Shown here: piece after piece, positions 1-9,555 of the stretch | How the letters are laid out: each line of letters starts with the position of its first letter | Numbering within the stretch: position 1 is the stretch's first letter | Assembly (NCBI GenBank): GCA_000424365.1 | Contig: AUJT01000003.1 | Span: 62,001-126,000 of the forward strand | Origin: Lachnospiraceae bacterium NK4A144 | GTDB taxonomy: Bacteria > Bacillota > Clostridia > Lachnospirales > Lachnospiraceae | Direction of reading: 5' to 3' | Length of the DNA: 64,000 bases | Position numbers and translations under genes: made by a program | Notes under the pieces: generated by a model | Told to the model about the DNA's origin: nothing | Database searches by the model: none | The model's input: only the letters and a program-made list of their open reading frames with translations

Positions 1-48
1 ACTAGACTAAAATCTATCCTTATTACCGTATTTTTATAAAAAGTTTTT

Positions 49-633
49 TTAAAATTGATAGCCTTTCAAGAACATCGGCATCATTCTGTCCGCATTTTGC
101 ACCAAAGAATACTCTCCATCCTCAAGACACCAGTCATATAACAGCGCTCTCTCAAACATAGCGTAATCATTTACTATCTGATTTGCTGTCATATCAGTCC
201 TGATCTCATGACGTTCCTGACCCTTTCGGATGGTCTGACTCAGCATCTTAAAATAGATGCGCTTCCGGTCCAGAAGATGCTTTTCTCCGTGAGTTATGAG
301 CTGCGATGAAAAAAGACGCGCCAGCAATTCAATAGAAACCGAAGAGTCTATCATTTCAAACAGTTCATGATTCATATGAACGAGCTTATCTATGGCATTC
401 ATTTCAGGATCCATACTTTTCTGAAGTTCTTCATATTTTTCATCAAAAAGAATATTCAGCGATCCAAGCAGCGCATCCTTGCCTTCAAAATAATGATAGA
501 AAGATCCCTTGGAAGTTCCCGATTCAAAGACAATATCGTCAATCGTTGTATCATCGTAGCCCTGTTCATAAAACAGCTTCCACGCAGCAGATACGATTTT
601 TTGCTTTGTATTTCTTCCGTTTTTTCTCGCCAT
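49..633 (-). CDS. TetR/AcrR family transcriptional regulator
   Basis: A 194-residue regulator. The N-terminal TetR helix-turn-helix (about residues 8-55) shows the typical YDDTTIDDIVFESGTSKGSF pattern followed by YYHF-like residues and a tyrosine-rich recognition helix. The C-terminal helical half would bind an unknown ligand and dimerise. I chose the ATG at 633 because GGAG lies 7 nt upstream and the TetR domain starts at residue 8; the open frame extends upstream into the methyltransferase gene but has no RBS there. It follows the methyltransferase by 22 bp and is probably co-transcribed from the promoter at 1975-2003. Target genes are not evident. Confidence 0.9.
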   Translation of the reverse strand: MARKNGRNTKQKIVSAAWKLFYEQGYDDTTIDDIVFESGTSKGSFYHYFEGKDALLGSLNILFDEKYEELQKSMDPEMNAIDKLVHMNHELFEMIDSSVSIELLARLFSSQLITHGEKHLLDRKRIYFKMLSQTIRKGQERHEIRTDMTANQIVNDYAMFERALLYDWCLEDGEYSLVQNADRMMPMFLKGYQF

Positions 634-655
634 ACAAGTCTCCGATACTAGGTCG

Positions 656-1912
656 TCAGACCTCATCCACAACTTGGAAAATATAGAACTTAAGATAATA
701 GCTTGCATCATTTGCCCAGAGGATCGGATGATCCGGTCCCTGCTGACGGAACTCGATCTGACGCAGACGCTTATGTGCATCTCTCGCTGCCTCTTTTATG
801 GTTTTCATAAAGAGATCCTGCTCCATAAAATGTGAGCAGCTGCAAGTCGCAAAATACCCACCATCCTTTGTGATCTTTAAGCCACGAATATTAATCTCAC
901 GATAACCGGTCACCGCTTTCTTTACGGAAGCACGCGACTTTGTAAATGCAGGCGGATCAAGAATGACTACGTCAAACTTACGATTTTCTTTCTCAAGTCT
1001 CGGAAGGATCTCAAAAGCATCTCCTACTTCATACGAGATAATATCCTGCAGTCCATTGAGCTTTGCATTTTCCGCTGCCTGCTCTATTCCAAGATCCGAT
1101 GCATCAACTGACAGGACAGATTTTGCGCCTGCCGCTGCGGCATTCAGTCCAAATGAACCGGTATGAGTGAAGCAGTCAAATACTTCCGCACCCTTGCAGA
1201 CCGATCTTATGGACATACGGTTAAGCTTCTGATCCAGGAAAAAGCCTGTCTTTTGTCCATTTTCCACATCTACATTATATTTTATTCCGTTTTCAATTAT
1301 CTGAACCTTTGTATCAAAGCTGTCTCCTATGAATCCCTTTGTGAGCTCCATTCCTTCCTGCTTGCGGACTTTCGCATCACTTCTCTCATAGATTCCCCGA
1401 ATCTTTATCCCATCTGCTGCAAGTACCTTTTTACATTCGTCAAGGATCAGTTCCTTCATCCGGTCTGTTCCGAGAGCAAGAGACTCTATTACCAGAACAT
1501 CCGCAAATTTATCAATTGTTATTCCCGGAAGGAAATCCGCCTCACCAAAGATCAGTCGACAGGAATCCGACACTGTTCCCTCATAATGAAAGAGCGAATC
1601 CTCCGCCTCAAATCCGTATACATGCTTTCTGTAGTCCCATGCATTCTGCACTCTCCTGCGGATAAGCTCCTCCGTAACCGTATTTTCCTTCCTTCGTGAC
1701 ATGAGGCGCACACGTATTTTAGATATGTTATTTATAAATCCATAACCCAGGAAAAAACCGTCAAAATCATTTACCTCGACGATATCACCATTTTCGTACT
1801 CACCCTCATATCGGGCGATCTCATTATCAAAAACCCAAAGACCTCCGGATTTTATTGTCCTTCCCTCGCCCTTCTTCAGGATTATTTTTGCTCCGCTGAT
1901 GCTTATGCTCAT
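656..1912 (-). CDS. Class I SAM-dependent rRNA methyltransferase, RlmI family
   Basis: A 418-residue protein with an N-terminal PUA-like domain (about 1-75), a central linker, and a C-terminal Rossmann methyltransferase domain. The SAM-binding motif FTHTGSFGLNAAAAGA is at about 250, and the catalytic/binding motif VVILDPPAFTKS at about 325. The family (RlmI/RlmK-like) makes 5-methylcytosine in 23S rRNA; the exact target base here is inference. The start at 1912 is set by CCGGAGG 8 nt upstream; a longer frame starting at 1939 lacks an RBS. A SigA promoter lies just upstream. Confidence 0.9.
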   Translation of the reverse strand: MSISISGAKIILKKGEGRTIKSGGLWVFDNEIARYEGEYENGDIVEVNDFDGFFLGYGFINNISKIRVRLMSRRKENTVTEELIRRRVQNAWDYRKHVYGFEAEDSLFHYEGTVSDSCRLIFGEADFLPGITIDKFADVLVIESLALGTDRMKELILDECKKVLAADGIKIRGIYERSDAKVRKQEGMELTKGFIGDSFDTKVQIIENGIKYNVDVENGQKTGFFLDQKLNRMSIRSVCKGAEVFDCFTHTGSFGLNAAAAGAKSVLSVDASDLGIEQAAENAKLNGLQDIISYEVGDAFEILPRLEKENRKFDVVILDPPAFTKSRASVKKAVTGYREINIRGLKITKDGGYFATCSCSHFMEQDLFMKTIKEAARDAHKRLRQIEFRQQGPDHPILWANDASYYLKFYIFQVVDEV

Positions 1913-1974
1913 ATATATACCTCCGGTTTTCCCAGACACTTAAAAATCTTTTGACCCAAACATATAACCAACAC

Positions 1975-2003
1975 ATTATAATGAGTGCTTTTATCCGAGT
2001 CAA
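1975..2003 (-). promoter_or_regulatory. SigA-type promoter for rRNA methyltransferase-tetR
   Basis: On the minus strand, TTGACT (1998-2003) and TATAAT (1975-1980) are separated by exactly 17 bp. This places the transcription start about 55 bp before the methyltransferase start codon. Confidence 0.8.
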
Positions 2004-2098
2004 CAAAGCCATTTTGTTAAGTTGTATTTAATTCGAAATATTTTACTCATTTCAAACAATTTTACCCATGATTATACGGCATTTTGACCGATATTCCG

Positions 2099-2127
2099 TT
2101 GTTTGAGCATTATTTTTTAGTTATAAT
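2099..2127 (+). promoter_or_regulatory. SigA-type promoter for the iron alcohol dehydrogenase
   Basis: TTGTTT (2099-2104) and TATAAT (2122-2127) with 17 bp between them give a start near 2134. The roughly 90-nt leader contains two GACATGTG copies (2132-2139 and 2171-2178) and an imperfect inverted repeat GTGGTACAACCA / TGATTGTACAC between them, which could be an operator. Confidence 0.75.
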
Positions 2128-2226
2128 ATATGACATGTGGTACAACCAGTCATGATTGTACACGCGTTACGACATGTGTCGTTTGGTCGGCACATTAAAT
2201 CAGCTAAACATAAGGAGAAATCTACT

Positions 2227-3375
2227 ATGTACAAATTCACTCTAAATGAAACCTCTTATCACGGCAAGGGTGCCATCGAGGCAGTTCCGCAGGAGATCAA
2301 GGCTCACGGTTTCAAAAAAGCATTCGTAGCTTCCGATCCGGACCTTGTTAAATTTAGTGTTACCAGTAAAGTTACCGACCTTTTAGAAAAAGAAGGTATT
2401 CCTTACGAGCTCTACAGCAATATTAAGCCAAACCCGACCATCGAAAACGTACAGACGGGTGTGCAGGCATTCAAGGACAGCGGTGCTGATGTGATAGTAG
2501 CAATCGGCGGCGGTTCTTCCATGGATACTTCCAAGGCTATCGGTATCATCATTACAAACCCTGAGTTTGCTGATGTTCGCTCCCTTGAAGGTGTTGCTCC
2601 TACAAAGAATAAATGCGTTCCGATCATCGCAGTAGCTACAACAGCAGGTACCGCTGCTGAGGTTACCATCAACTACGTTATCACTGATGTTGAGAAAAAG
2701 AGGAAGTTCGTTTGCGTTGACCCTAAGGATATCCCGATCGTCGCAGTAGTTGATCCCGACATGATGAGCTCTATGCCTAAGGGCCTCACAGCTGCAACCG
2801 GAATGGATGCTCTGACTCATGCTATCGAAGGTTACATCACAAAGGGCGCATGGGAACTTTCCGATATGTTCCACTTAAAGGCAATCGAGATCATTTCCCG
2901 TTCACTTCGCGATGCTGTAAACAATACCACAGAAGGACGGGAAGGAATGGCTCTCGGCCAGTATGTTGCCGGCATGGGCTTCTCAAACGTAGGTCTTGGT
3001 GTTGATCACTCCATGGCTCATACACTTTCAGCATGGTATGATATGCCTCACGGAAAGGCATGCGCTACTCTTCTCCCGACTGTAATGAGATTTAACGCTC
3101 CCGCAACCGGCGAAAAGTATCGTGAGATCGCACGCGTTATGGGCGTTGAAGGTGTTGACTCCATGAGCCAGGACGAGTACCGCGAAGCAGCTATAAATGC
3201 TGTTCAGAAGCTCGGTGAAGATGTTGGCATCACCATGAGTCTCAAGGGTGTTGTTCCGGAAGAGGATATCCCGCAGCTTGCACGTGACGCAAAGGCTGAC
3301 GCATGCACACCGGGTAACCCGAGAGATGTCTCCATCGAAGAGATCGAAGAAATGTACAAGAGCCTGTTAAAGTAA
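2227..3375 (+). CDS. Iron-containing (group III) alcohol dehydrogenase
   Basis: A 382-residue NAD(P)-dependent alcohol dehydrogenase. The Rossmann half carries GGGSSMDTSKAIGI at about 97. The iron-binding half shows DALTHAIEGYIT and the HSMAHTLSAWYDMPHGKA histidine cluster. It is closest in look to lactaldehyde/1,3-propanediol/butanol dehydrogenases (FucO/DhaT type); substrate is not determinable here. The ATG at 2227 has AAGGAG 9 nt upstream; the upstream extension of the frame runs through the promoter and is not coding. A strong terminator follows. Likely role is NADH re-oxidation during fermentation (inference). Confidence 0.92.
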   Translation: MYKFTLNETSYHGKGAIEAVPQEIKAHGFKKAFVASDPDLVKFSVTSKVTDLLEKEGIPYELYSNIKPNPTIENVQTGVQAFKDSGADVIVAIGGGSSMDTSKAIGIIITNPEFADVRSLEGVAPTKNKCVPIIAVATTAGTAAEVTINYVITDVEKKRKFVCVDPKDIPIVAVVDPDMMSSMPKGLTAATGMDALTHAIEGYITKGAWELSDMFHLKAIEIISRSLRDAVNNTTEGREGMALGQYVAGMGFSNVGLGVDHSMAHTLSAWYDMPHGKACATLLPTVMRFNAPATGEKYREIARVMGVEGVDSMSQDEYREAAINAVQKLGEDVGITMSLKGVVPEEDIPQLARDAKADACTPGNPRDVSIEEIEEMYKSLLK

Positions 3376-3404
3376 AATATCGGCAGACAAATAACTTTGA
3401 AAGA

Positions 3405-3447
3405 AAAAAGCTGTGCTCCGAGTTTGATCGGAAGCACAGCTTTTTTT
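3405..3447. terminator. Bidirectional terminator between convergent genes
   Basis: An inverted repeat GCTGTGCT / AGCACAGC (3410-3440, with inner CCGA/TCGG) has an A-run on the left and T-run on the right. It can stop both the alcohol dehydrogenase and the convergent diguanylate cyclase transcript. Confidence 0.9.
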
Positions 3448-5069
3448 CATGCCGTGAAAGTTTCCTTTATTTTTTCCTTGCTTCGTCGTTTATCAGCATA
3501 CATTTCTTTATCAGCTCTCATGCGGATATCTTCTATCCCCTTATCCTTTGAAGGATCAAAAAACGCATAGCCTGCAGCCATATACAGAGGCGCATCCTTA
3601 TGTGTTAAATTGTACTTAGCTTCAATATTTCTTAGTTGTGTTATCTGTTTTCTCAGGGTTTCTTCCGACGAATTACGTATTATGATACAAAACTCATCTC
3701 CGCCTATCCTGAAGCACAGACCTGTTTTTCCAAAAACCGAATTTATACTATCAGCCGCAGCACATATGATCCTGTCTCCATCTGAATGTCCCAACGTGTC
3801 ATTAACCTTTTTAAGATTATTAAGATCGAGAGTCAGAACACAGACATTTCCATCTATTCTGGTATTTCGACATGTACTCTCATAGCAGTTCCTGTTAGCA
3901 AGTCCCGTAAGCACATCTTTTTCTGCAAGCTGTTTATAAATTTGTATATCCCGGTTTTCTTCAAGGATCGCTCTGCTGTCCATACTGATCGCAAGCCATG
4001 TAAAAACGCAAAACAACACCATAAATGCGATAGGTATCGTGAATGTACTATCATTTACAGTGTAATAAGTCCCCAGGGTAAAGAATACACTGACAAAGAA
4101 TAGAAACAGTCCTGCCACACTTACCTTCATACTGCGTGTCAGCTGTCGATTGAATATCGCACGTAATATCGCATATATCATATATAACATCGCCAATAAA
4201 ATGCTTAAATGTGTAAACGGCAGCTGCTGACGTAATTCCCTTATTCCCAAAAACTGCAGCGAGACATTTACTACCGGGATAACAACAACCACAATACTGA
4301 GCAGCTTGAATAATAAAGAATCACTGAGTTTATAGAATTTCTTCGTAAATACTACCAAAGGAAAACTCATTGATAACAGGCACAAATGACCTATAAAATA
4401 AACTGCCACATAATTTGACACTTCAAGGAGAACAAACTCCGACACAAGGATAGTCCATATACCAAGCAGGACACATATTGTAGCAAAATAAGGTATATAC
4501 GATCCTTTTTCAGCCATACGTATAACAAATACCCAGTTTATGAACAAAAATATACCTATTCCAGCAACGATCAGACCAAGGATCATCTGAATTATCGATC
4601 TTTTCAAGATAGAACGATATAGTTTCACCGCCGTGCCGCAGCTTATCTTTATATTATGATTAAAACTTTCATTTGTTTGACTTTTTAAGACTATATCTAT
4701 TTTTGAAGAATCCGGCGGTATGGAAATGATATTCCAGGTACTTCCTGTGGTATTGCAAAAAATCGACTTTGAAGCAGTTCTCGAGTAAATTTTGTACCCG
4801 TCCGCCAGCACCGTAAGATCCCAATGATCGATATATATTCCTATTGCTCCGCCCTTTTCCATTATCTCCCGTGTTTTCAGAGTATAGGATGTACTTTTGG
4901 CAGTTTTATAGGAGCTGTCTATGGTAAGAGATGAAATAATGTCATCCTTCTTTGTCCCAAACGGCTTTTCATAATCGGAATTGATACAGAAAACTGACAA
5001 GATAACCGCTGCAACAAGCAGCAACACATAAAAAAAACTAATACGTGACGTGAAATTCCGTGTATCCAT
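3447..5069 (-). CDS. Membrane-bound diguanylate cyclase (7TM plus GGDEF)
   Basis: A 540-residue protein with an N-terminal transmembrane anchor, an extracytoplasmic region (about 35-165), roughly seven to eight hydrophobic segments (about 170-370) resembling a 7TMR-DISM module, a short linker, and a C-terminal GGDEF domain from about 385. DVLTGLANRN starts the domain and FRIGGDEFCII contains an intact active-site loop, so c-di-GMP synthesis is expected. No RxxD inhibitory site is visible five residues before GGDEF. The RBS AGGG lies about 9 nt before the start. The stimulus is unknown. Confidence 0.9.
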   Translation of the reverse strand: MDTRNFTSRISFFYVLLLVAAVILSVFCINSDYEKPFGTKKDDIISSLTIDSSYKTAKSTSYTLKTREIMEKGGAIGIYIDHWDLTVLADGYKIYSRTASKSIFCNTTGSTWNIISIPPDSSKIDIVLKSQTNESFNHNIKISCGTAVKLYRSILKRSIIQMILGLIVAGIGIFLFINWVFVIRMAEKGSYIPYFATICVLLGIWTILVSEFVLLEVSNYVAVYFIGHLCLLSMSFPLVVFTKKFYKLSDSLLFKLLSIVVVVIPVVNVSLQFLGIRELRQQLPFTHLSILLAMLYMIYAILRAIFNRQLTRSMKVSVAGLFLFFVSVFFTLGTYYTVNDSTFTIPIAFMVLFCVFTWLAISMDSRAILEENRDIQIYKQLAEKDVLTGLANRNCYESTCRNTRIDGNVCVLTLDLNNLKKVNDTLGHSDGDRIICAAADSINSVFGKTGLCFRIGGDEFCIIIRNSSEETLRKQITQLRNIEAKYNLTHKDAPLYMAAGYAFFDPSKDKGIEDIRMRADKEMYADKRRSKEKIKETFTA

Positions 5070-5240
5070 AACTTAAACCCTATCTAACGTGCCCCTTAGG
5101 TACTTTCCCAATTATATCAACAATTAATATTGTTTTGCACTATTTCCAGGACAAAATTATCAACGAAATTGACCGACATCGAAGACGTGATTTCCTATAA
5201 TTTGAAAAAAGATCCCCTGTCCTCAGGAGATCTCTTTCGA

Positions 5241-6461
5241 TCACTTCATAGATTTTATTTTCCTTTTCGCGGCTTCCAGCTGATTATCGGTTTTATCCCT
5301 CAAATACTGTTCAGAGTCAAATTCGACCTTTATATCCGGCTCAATACCAGTTCCCTGGATATTTACTCCGCTTGGGGTATAGTATTTTGCCGCTGTGATC
5401 TTTATGGCGCTTCCATCGCCGATCCCGTATACATTCTGCACGATACCCTTACCAAAAGTAGTCGTTCCGATCAGTACTCCGGCTTTTGTATCCTTTATGG
5501 CTCCGGCAAGTATTTCGGATGCACTGGCGCTGTTTCCGTCAACCAGCACTACCATAGGCATCCCAAGAGACTTTCCGTCACTTCCGTCATAGTCTTTTTC
5601 ATCACCGGCTTTATCAAGCGTATATACAATTCTGCCATCTGGCAACAGCTCATCAGCGATCTTTACTACGACGTCCAGATTTCCACCCGGATTACCTCTG
5701 AGATCCAGGATAAATTTCTTCATTCCCTGACTCTTCAAACTCTCAAGGCCCTCATGGAACTGTTCTGTAGTGACTGAATCAAACTGTCCGAGTATCATAT
5801 ATCCGACTTCTTTATCGATCATATTTACAGAAACAGTCTGAATATCGATCGGTTTTCTTTCCACGGTATACTCAACTTCTTTACCATCCCTAAGCATGGT
5901 AAGAACTACTTTGGTCCCTTCTTCTCCGCGAACCCTCTTTACCAGATCAGTTATGGTCAATCCTTCAACCGCTTCTCCATCTACCTTGTAAAAAACATCA
6001 CCAACCTGAAGTCCTGATGCTTCTGCTGGCGAACCGGCGGTAAATCCAACAATATAGCATTTCCCCGTCGCTTCATTCATACTCAGAGTCGCTCCGATCC
6101 CCTGAAAGGATCCGTTTGTCGCCTCCGAAAGCTGTTTATACTCTTCCTGTGTATAATACTCGGAATACGGATCGTTAAGAGAACCAACCAGCCCCTTATA
6201 CAATCCTTCGATCCTGTCATCGTTGGTCATACCGGATTCATCGTCATTATAATTCACGTAGTACGCATCTATAATATCATTCAAAAAACCGATCTTATCC
6301 TGAACTTTCGAAGAAAGAAGCTGACTCCCCTCGTCTTTCTTAAAACCTTTGCCTGTAACGTAATTAAAACCTGCATTACCAAAGAATATCAGCAGCAAAA
6401 TACTGATCGACACAAGCATTCCAGTAATGCAGCCTGCTGCAAACCCAAACCTTTTTTTCAT
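5241..6461 (-). CDS. S41-family C-terminal processing peptidase (CtpA/CtpB-like)
   Basis: A 406-residue protease with one N-terminal transmembrane segment (about 9-30), a PDZ domain (about 110-195, AGSPAEASGLQVGDVFYKVD) and an S41 catalytic domain. The catalytic serine lies in GNSASASEILAG and the general-base lysine in TTFGKGIVQ. It is the last gene of the ftsE-ftsX-M23 cluster, 58 bp after the M23 gene, with AGGA as RBS. In related bacteria such peptidases trim or degrade wall hydrolases and their regulators, so a role in controlling the adjacent M23 hydrolase is a reasonable inference. Confidence 0.93.
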   Translation of the reverse strand: MKKRFGFAAGCITGMLVSISILLLIFFGNAGFNYVTGKGFKKDEGSQLLSSKVQDKIGFLNDIIDAYYVNYNDDESGMTNDDRIEGLYKGLVGSLNDPYSEYYTQEEYKQLSEATNGSFQGIGATLSMNEATGKCYIVGFTAGSPAEASGLQVGDVFYKVDGEAVEGLTITDLVKRVRGEEGTKVVLTMLRDGKEVEYTVERKPIDIQTVSVNMIDKEVGYMILGQFDSVTTEQFHEGLESLKSQGMKKFILDLRGNPGGNLDVVVKIADELLPDGRIVYTLDKAGDEKDYDGSDGKSLGMPMVVLVDGNSASASEILAGAIKDTKAGVLIGTTTFGKGIVQNVYGIGDGSAIKITAAKYYTPSGVNIQGTGIEPDIKVEFDSEQYLRDKTDNQLEAAKRKIKSMK

Positions 6462-6519
6462 TTCATCATCCTGCCTTTACTACCCGATATATCCCCTCAT
6501 ACCGCGCACTCCGCATTAT

Positions 6520-7788
6520 CTACCCAAGATAATTCCACGGGCTTACATACGAACCATTTTTCCTCACTCCGAAATGAAGGTGAGGTCCCGTGCTCCGCCC
6601 TGTGGAACCCACAGCAGCTATTTTTTGTCCCTTGGTCACAGACTGACCCGAGGAAACATTTAATGCTGAAGCATGCATATATATAGTGATCAGACCGCTT
6701 CCGTGATCGATCATGACATAATTACCCATAGATGCCGAATAAGCTGCCGCTACAACTGTACCATCATATGCTGCAAGTATCGGAGAACCTGCAGGTGCCG
6801 CAAGATCGATACCGTTATGCATCATCTCTACTCCGAGAGTTGGATGCATTCTCATTCCATAATCATCGGATATGCGCGTATACGACGGAGCCGGAAACGC
6901 AAACATTCCTCCGTCATACGTACGTGTAGTCTTATTTGCAGCCGCAAGTGCCTGCTTTTCAGCAGCTATCGCTGATTCCAGCGCTTTTATCTGCGCATCC
7001 TGCGCAGCTATCATTTTTTTGTACTCATCTATCTGCTGCTCTTTAGTACCGATCAGAGCCTCATACTGTTGAACCTGCTTTGATTTTTCAGCCATGAGAC
7101 TGGTTAGTTCATCAGCCTTCTCCTGCTGTTCCTTACGGCTCTGTTCCAGTTCTTTCTGCTTTTTTTCAAGTTTTGCCTGCGCTTCCTGAAGCTTTTGCTG
7201 CGCCGCCTTGAAATCCGTCAGCTTTTTTTCATCGTAAGAGGCTATTTTTTCGGCATAGATCGCATTATTTAAAAAATCACCAAAATCCGTACTTGATAAG
7301 ACTATCTCCAGAAGAGTAGAATTCCCCGCTTCATACATAAAGCGTATCCTCTTCTTCATAGATTCATATTGATTATCGACCTCTGCTTTCGCTTCATCAA
7401 CCTCTGTCTTTGCATCATCTATCGCAATCTCGTTCTCGCTTATGGACTTATCAAGCTCATCGATTTTTTTCTGGACATCATCTGACTCTGCATCAAGTTC
7501 TTTTATTGTTCCCTCGATCTGTGCCTGCGCCGATTCAAGAGCATTAACTTCCTTTTCCAGCCCGGCACTCCCTGCTTTCAGAGCATCCTGCTCTTTTTTT
7601 GCATCGGAAACCTGCCCCTCTTTTTTCCTGATGGATTCATTAGTAAGCGAAGAAGAGGAAGAAGATGTTTTTTTATCTTCTCCCTCTCCCTTGGTTGCAG
7701 CACATACTTCCCCCTGTACCAAAGAGAAAGATCCTGAAGTTGTCGTGATAGCAAATGCCAGAAGCAGCAATAGAATTTTTTTCTTCAT
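6520..7788 (-). CDS. EnvC/PcsB-like M23 murein hydrolase (or activator) with coiled coil
   Basis: A 422-residue secreted protein with a signal peptide (about 1-31), a Ser/Thr-rich linker, a long two-part coiled coil (about 45-280) and a C-terminal M23/LytM domain. Zinc-ligand motifs are present (HNGIDL and GPHLHFGV), so it may be an active endopeptidase, unlike degenerate EnvC. Its start overlaps the ftsX stop by 4 bp (ATGA), indicating translational coupling. FtsEX is known to activate coiled-coil wall hydrolases or activators such as EnvC, PcsB and CwlO, which fits this protein architecture. Confidence 0.93.
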   Translation of the reverse strand: MKKKILLLLLAFAITTTSGSFSLVQGEVCAATKGEGEDKKTSSSSSSLTNESIRKKEGQVSDAKKEQDALKAGSAGLEKEVNALESAQAQIEGTIKELDAESDDVQKKIDELDKSISENEIAIDDAKTEVDEAKAEVDNQYESMKKRIRFMYEAGNSTLLEIVLSSTDFGDFLNNAIYAEKIASYDEKKLTDFKAAQQKLQEAQAKLEKKQKELEQSRKEQQEKADELTSLMAEKSKQVQQYEALIGTKEQQIDEYKKMIAAQDAQIKALESAIAAEKQALAAANKTTRTYDGGMFAFPAPSYTRISDDYGMRMHPTLGVEMMHNGIDLAAPAGSPILAAYDGTVVAAAYSASMGNYVMIDHGSGLITIYMHASALNVSSGQSVTKGQKIAAVGSTGRSTGPHLHFGVRKNGSYVSPWNYLG

Positions 7789-8684
7789 ACACGTAGATGC
7801 TTTCTTGCTGTCGTAAAGCTGCCCAGGAAACCGATTCCTACGCCAAGGATCAGCGCTACCGGTACCAACGTGCTGAAAATCTGATGAATGGACAGAAACT
7901 GCAGCAGTGAGTCAAGGACTTTGAATCTATCTGCAAGGTAAATAACTGTTCTCTGATAAATAATGTAGATCGCAACAAGCGGAAGTGAAGCTCCGACAAG
8001 TCCCAGAAGCATACCCTCGATCACGAAGGGCGCACGTACCACGAAGTCCGTTGCACCGATCAGCTTCATGATACCGATCTCTTCTCTGCGTACCGTGATA
8101 CCGAGTGCTACAGTATTACTGATAAGGAATATAGATACCGCAAGAAGTATCAGGATTATTCCGAGTGATACGACACCTATAAGAGAATTTACACTGGTCA
8201 GCATATTTGCGACTATCGCAGATTTTCTGACTTTACGTACTCCGTCAATGCCTTCCAGATACGTGACAAGATTTTCCTGCATCGAGATATCGTTCATGTA
8301 TATCTCATAGTTTGAATCCTCTGCCAACGGATTATCATCCCCGAAAGAATCCACGTAATCGCCGAGATTTTCCTGCTTAAATGATTCCCAGGCTTCCTCA
8401 GCTGACACAAATACTATTTTTGAGACCTCAGCCCTCTTGCTTATCTCAGCTCCGATATCCTGTATCTTTTCGTCAGAGATACCCTCATCAAAGAATACTG
8501 TGACCGCAACTCCGGACTGTGCCTGCCTTACGATATTTGAGAAATTCAAAACGATAGCATAAAACATTCCAAAGAGAAATACACATGCAGAAATAGTTGC
8601 TATCGTTGCCAGTGAAAAGATCTTGTTTCTCCAAATATTTTTAATACCCTGTCCAAGTGTGTAAAAAAATGTACTAATCCTCAT
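7785..8684 (-). CDS. ftsX: Cell division ABC transporter permease FtsX
   Basis: A 299-residue membrane protein with an N-terminal transmembrane helix (about 22-45), an extracytoplasmic domain (about 50-165), and three C-terminal transmembrane helices. The N-terminal GIKNIWRNKIFSLATIATI is typical of Gram-positive FtsX. The start overlaps the end of ftsE by 11 bp. It transmits FtsE ATP-hydrolysis state to the extracellular wall hydrolase encoded next. Confidence 0.95.
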   Translation of the reverse strand: MRISTFFYTLGQGIKNIWRNKIFSLATIATISACVFLFGMFYAIVLNFSNIVRQAQSGVAVTVFFDEGISDEKIQDIGAEISKRAEVSKIVFVSAEEAWESFKQENLGDYVDSFGDDNPLAEDSNYEIYMNDISMQENLVTYLEGIDGVRKVRKSAIVANMLTSVNSLIGVVSLGIILILLAVSIFLISNTVALGITVRREEIGIMKLIGATDFVVRAPFVIEGMLLGLVGASLPLVAIYIIYQRTVIYLADRFKVLDSLLQFLSIHQIFSTLVPVALILGVGIGFLGSFTTARKHLRV

Positions 8685-9360
8685 CGATATAACCGCCCTT
8701 TTTCTGATCGCTTACAATAATACCCTTCTTCATAGTGATGACACGCTTCTGCATGGCATTCACTATCTCCCTATTGTGCGTAACGACGAGTACCGTAGTT
8801 CCATTTTTATTGATCTGTTCGAGAAGCTTCATGATTTCCCAGGAATTCTTAGGATCCAGATTACCGGTAGGCTCATCTGCCAGCAGGATCGGCGGCTTAT
8901 TGATGATCGCTCTTGCCAGCGCGACTCTCTGCTGCTCACCTCCGGAAAGCTCCCTCGGTCTGCTCTTATACTTTTCTGCAAGCCCTACAAGAGACAGCAC
9001 ACTCGGAACATTTTTACGGATCTGTCTCGCAGGGACAGCCAATACTCGCTGGGCAAATGCAACATTTTCATATACATTGCGATCTTTTAACAAACGGAAG
9101 TCCTGAAATACAACGCCTAAGCCGCGGCGATACTTCGGGATCTTATTGTGCCGGAGTTTTCCGACATCAGTGTGATTAACGATGATTTTTCCGCTGGTGG
9201 GTGTCAGCTCTCTAAGGAGCAGTTTGATCAGTGTAGATTTGCCGGATCCGCTATCACCTACGATAAAAACGAATTCGCCTTTTTCGACATGAAGACTTAT
9301 ATTATTTAATGCCGGAGAGCCCGTCGAATAGGACTTACTCACATCTTCAAGAATTATCAT
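8674..9360 (-). CDS. ftsE: Cell division ATP-binding protein FtsE
   Basis: A 228-residue ABC ATPase, matching the usual FtsE length when started at 9360 (AGGGG about 10 nt upstream). Walker A is GDSGSGKSTLIKLL, signature LSGGEQQRVALARAI, Walker B ILLADEPTGNLD. Upstream in-frame codons to 9474 have no family similarity. First gene of the ftsE-ftsX-M23-ctpA operon. Confidence 0.95.
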   Translation of the reverse strand: MIILEDVSKSYSTGSPALNNISLHVEKGEFVFIVGDSGSGKSTLIKLLLRELTPTSGKIIVNHTDVGKLRHNKIPKYRRGLGVVFQDFRLLKDRNVYENVAFAQRVLAVPARQIRKNVPSVLSLVGLAEKYKSRPRELSGGEQQRVALARAIINKPPILLADEPTGNLDPKNSWEIMKLLEQINKNGTTVLVVTHNREIVNAMQKRVITMKKGIIVSDQKKGGYIDED

Positions 9361-9442
9361 AATAGAGATTCCCCTCTGCTCTTTTTTAGCAGGCACTCTA
9401 AAGCCTTTGCCCGCTAACTGAATTGTACCTATAATAACACAT

Positions 9443-9487
9443 CTGCGGAGCAAATTCAGTAGACTGACTACCATTTTTGCTCCGCAG
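9443..9487. repeat. 12-bp inverted repeat upstream of ftsE
   Basis: CTGCGGAGCAAA (9443-9454) and TTTGCTCCGCAG (9476-9487) form a perfect 12-bp stem around a 21-nt loop. No good U-run follows on the minus strand. It sits between the PucR-type gene and ftsE and may be a weak terminator or a leader structure. Confidence 0.6.
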
Positions 9488-9555
9488 AATAAAAAATCAT
9501 AAATTATTCATATTTTCTTCAGAAATGATTTAAGGATCAAATGCCCCTGTCATTC

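Noticed and set aside
3447-5069. Alternative frames of 91-105 codons inside the diguanylate cyclase gene
   Set aside because: They are antisense shadows without RBS or family likeness.
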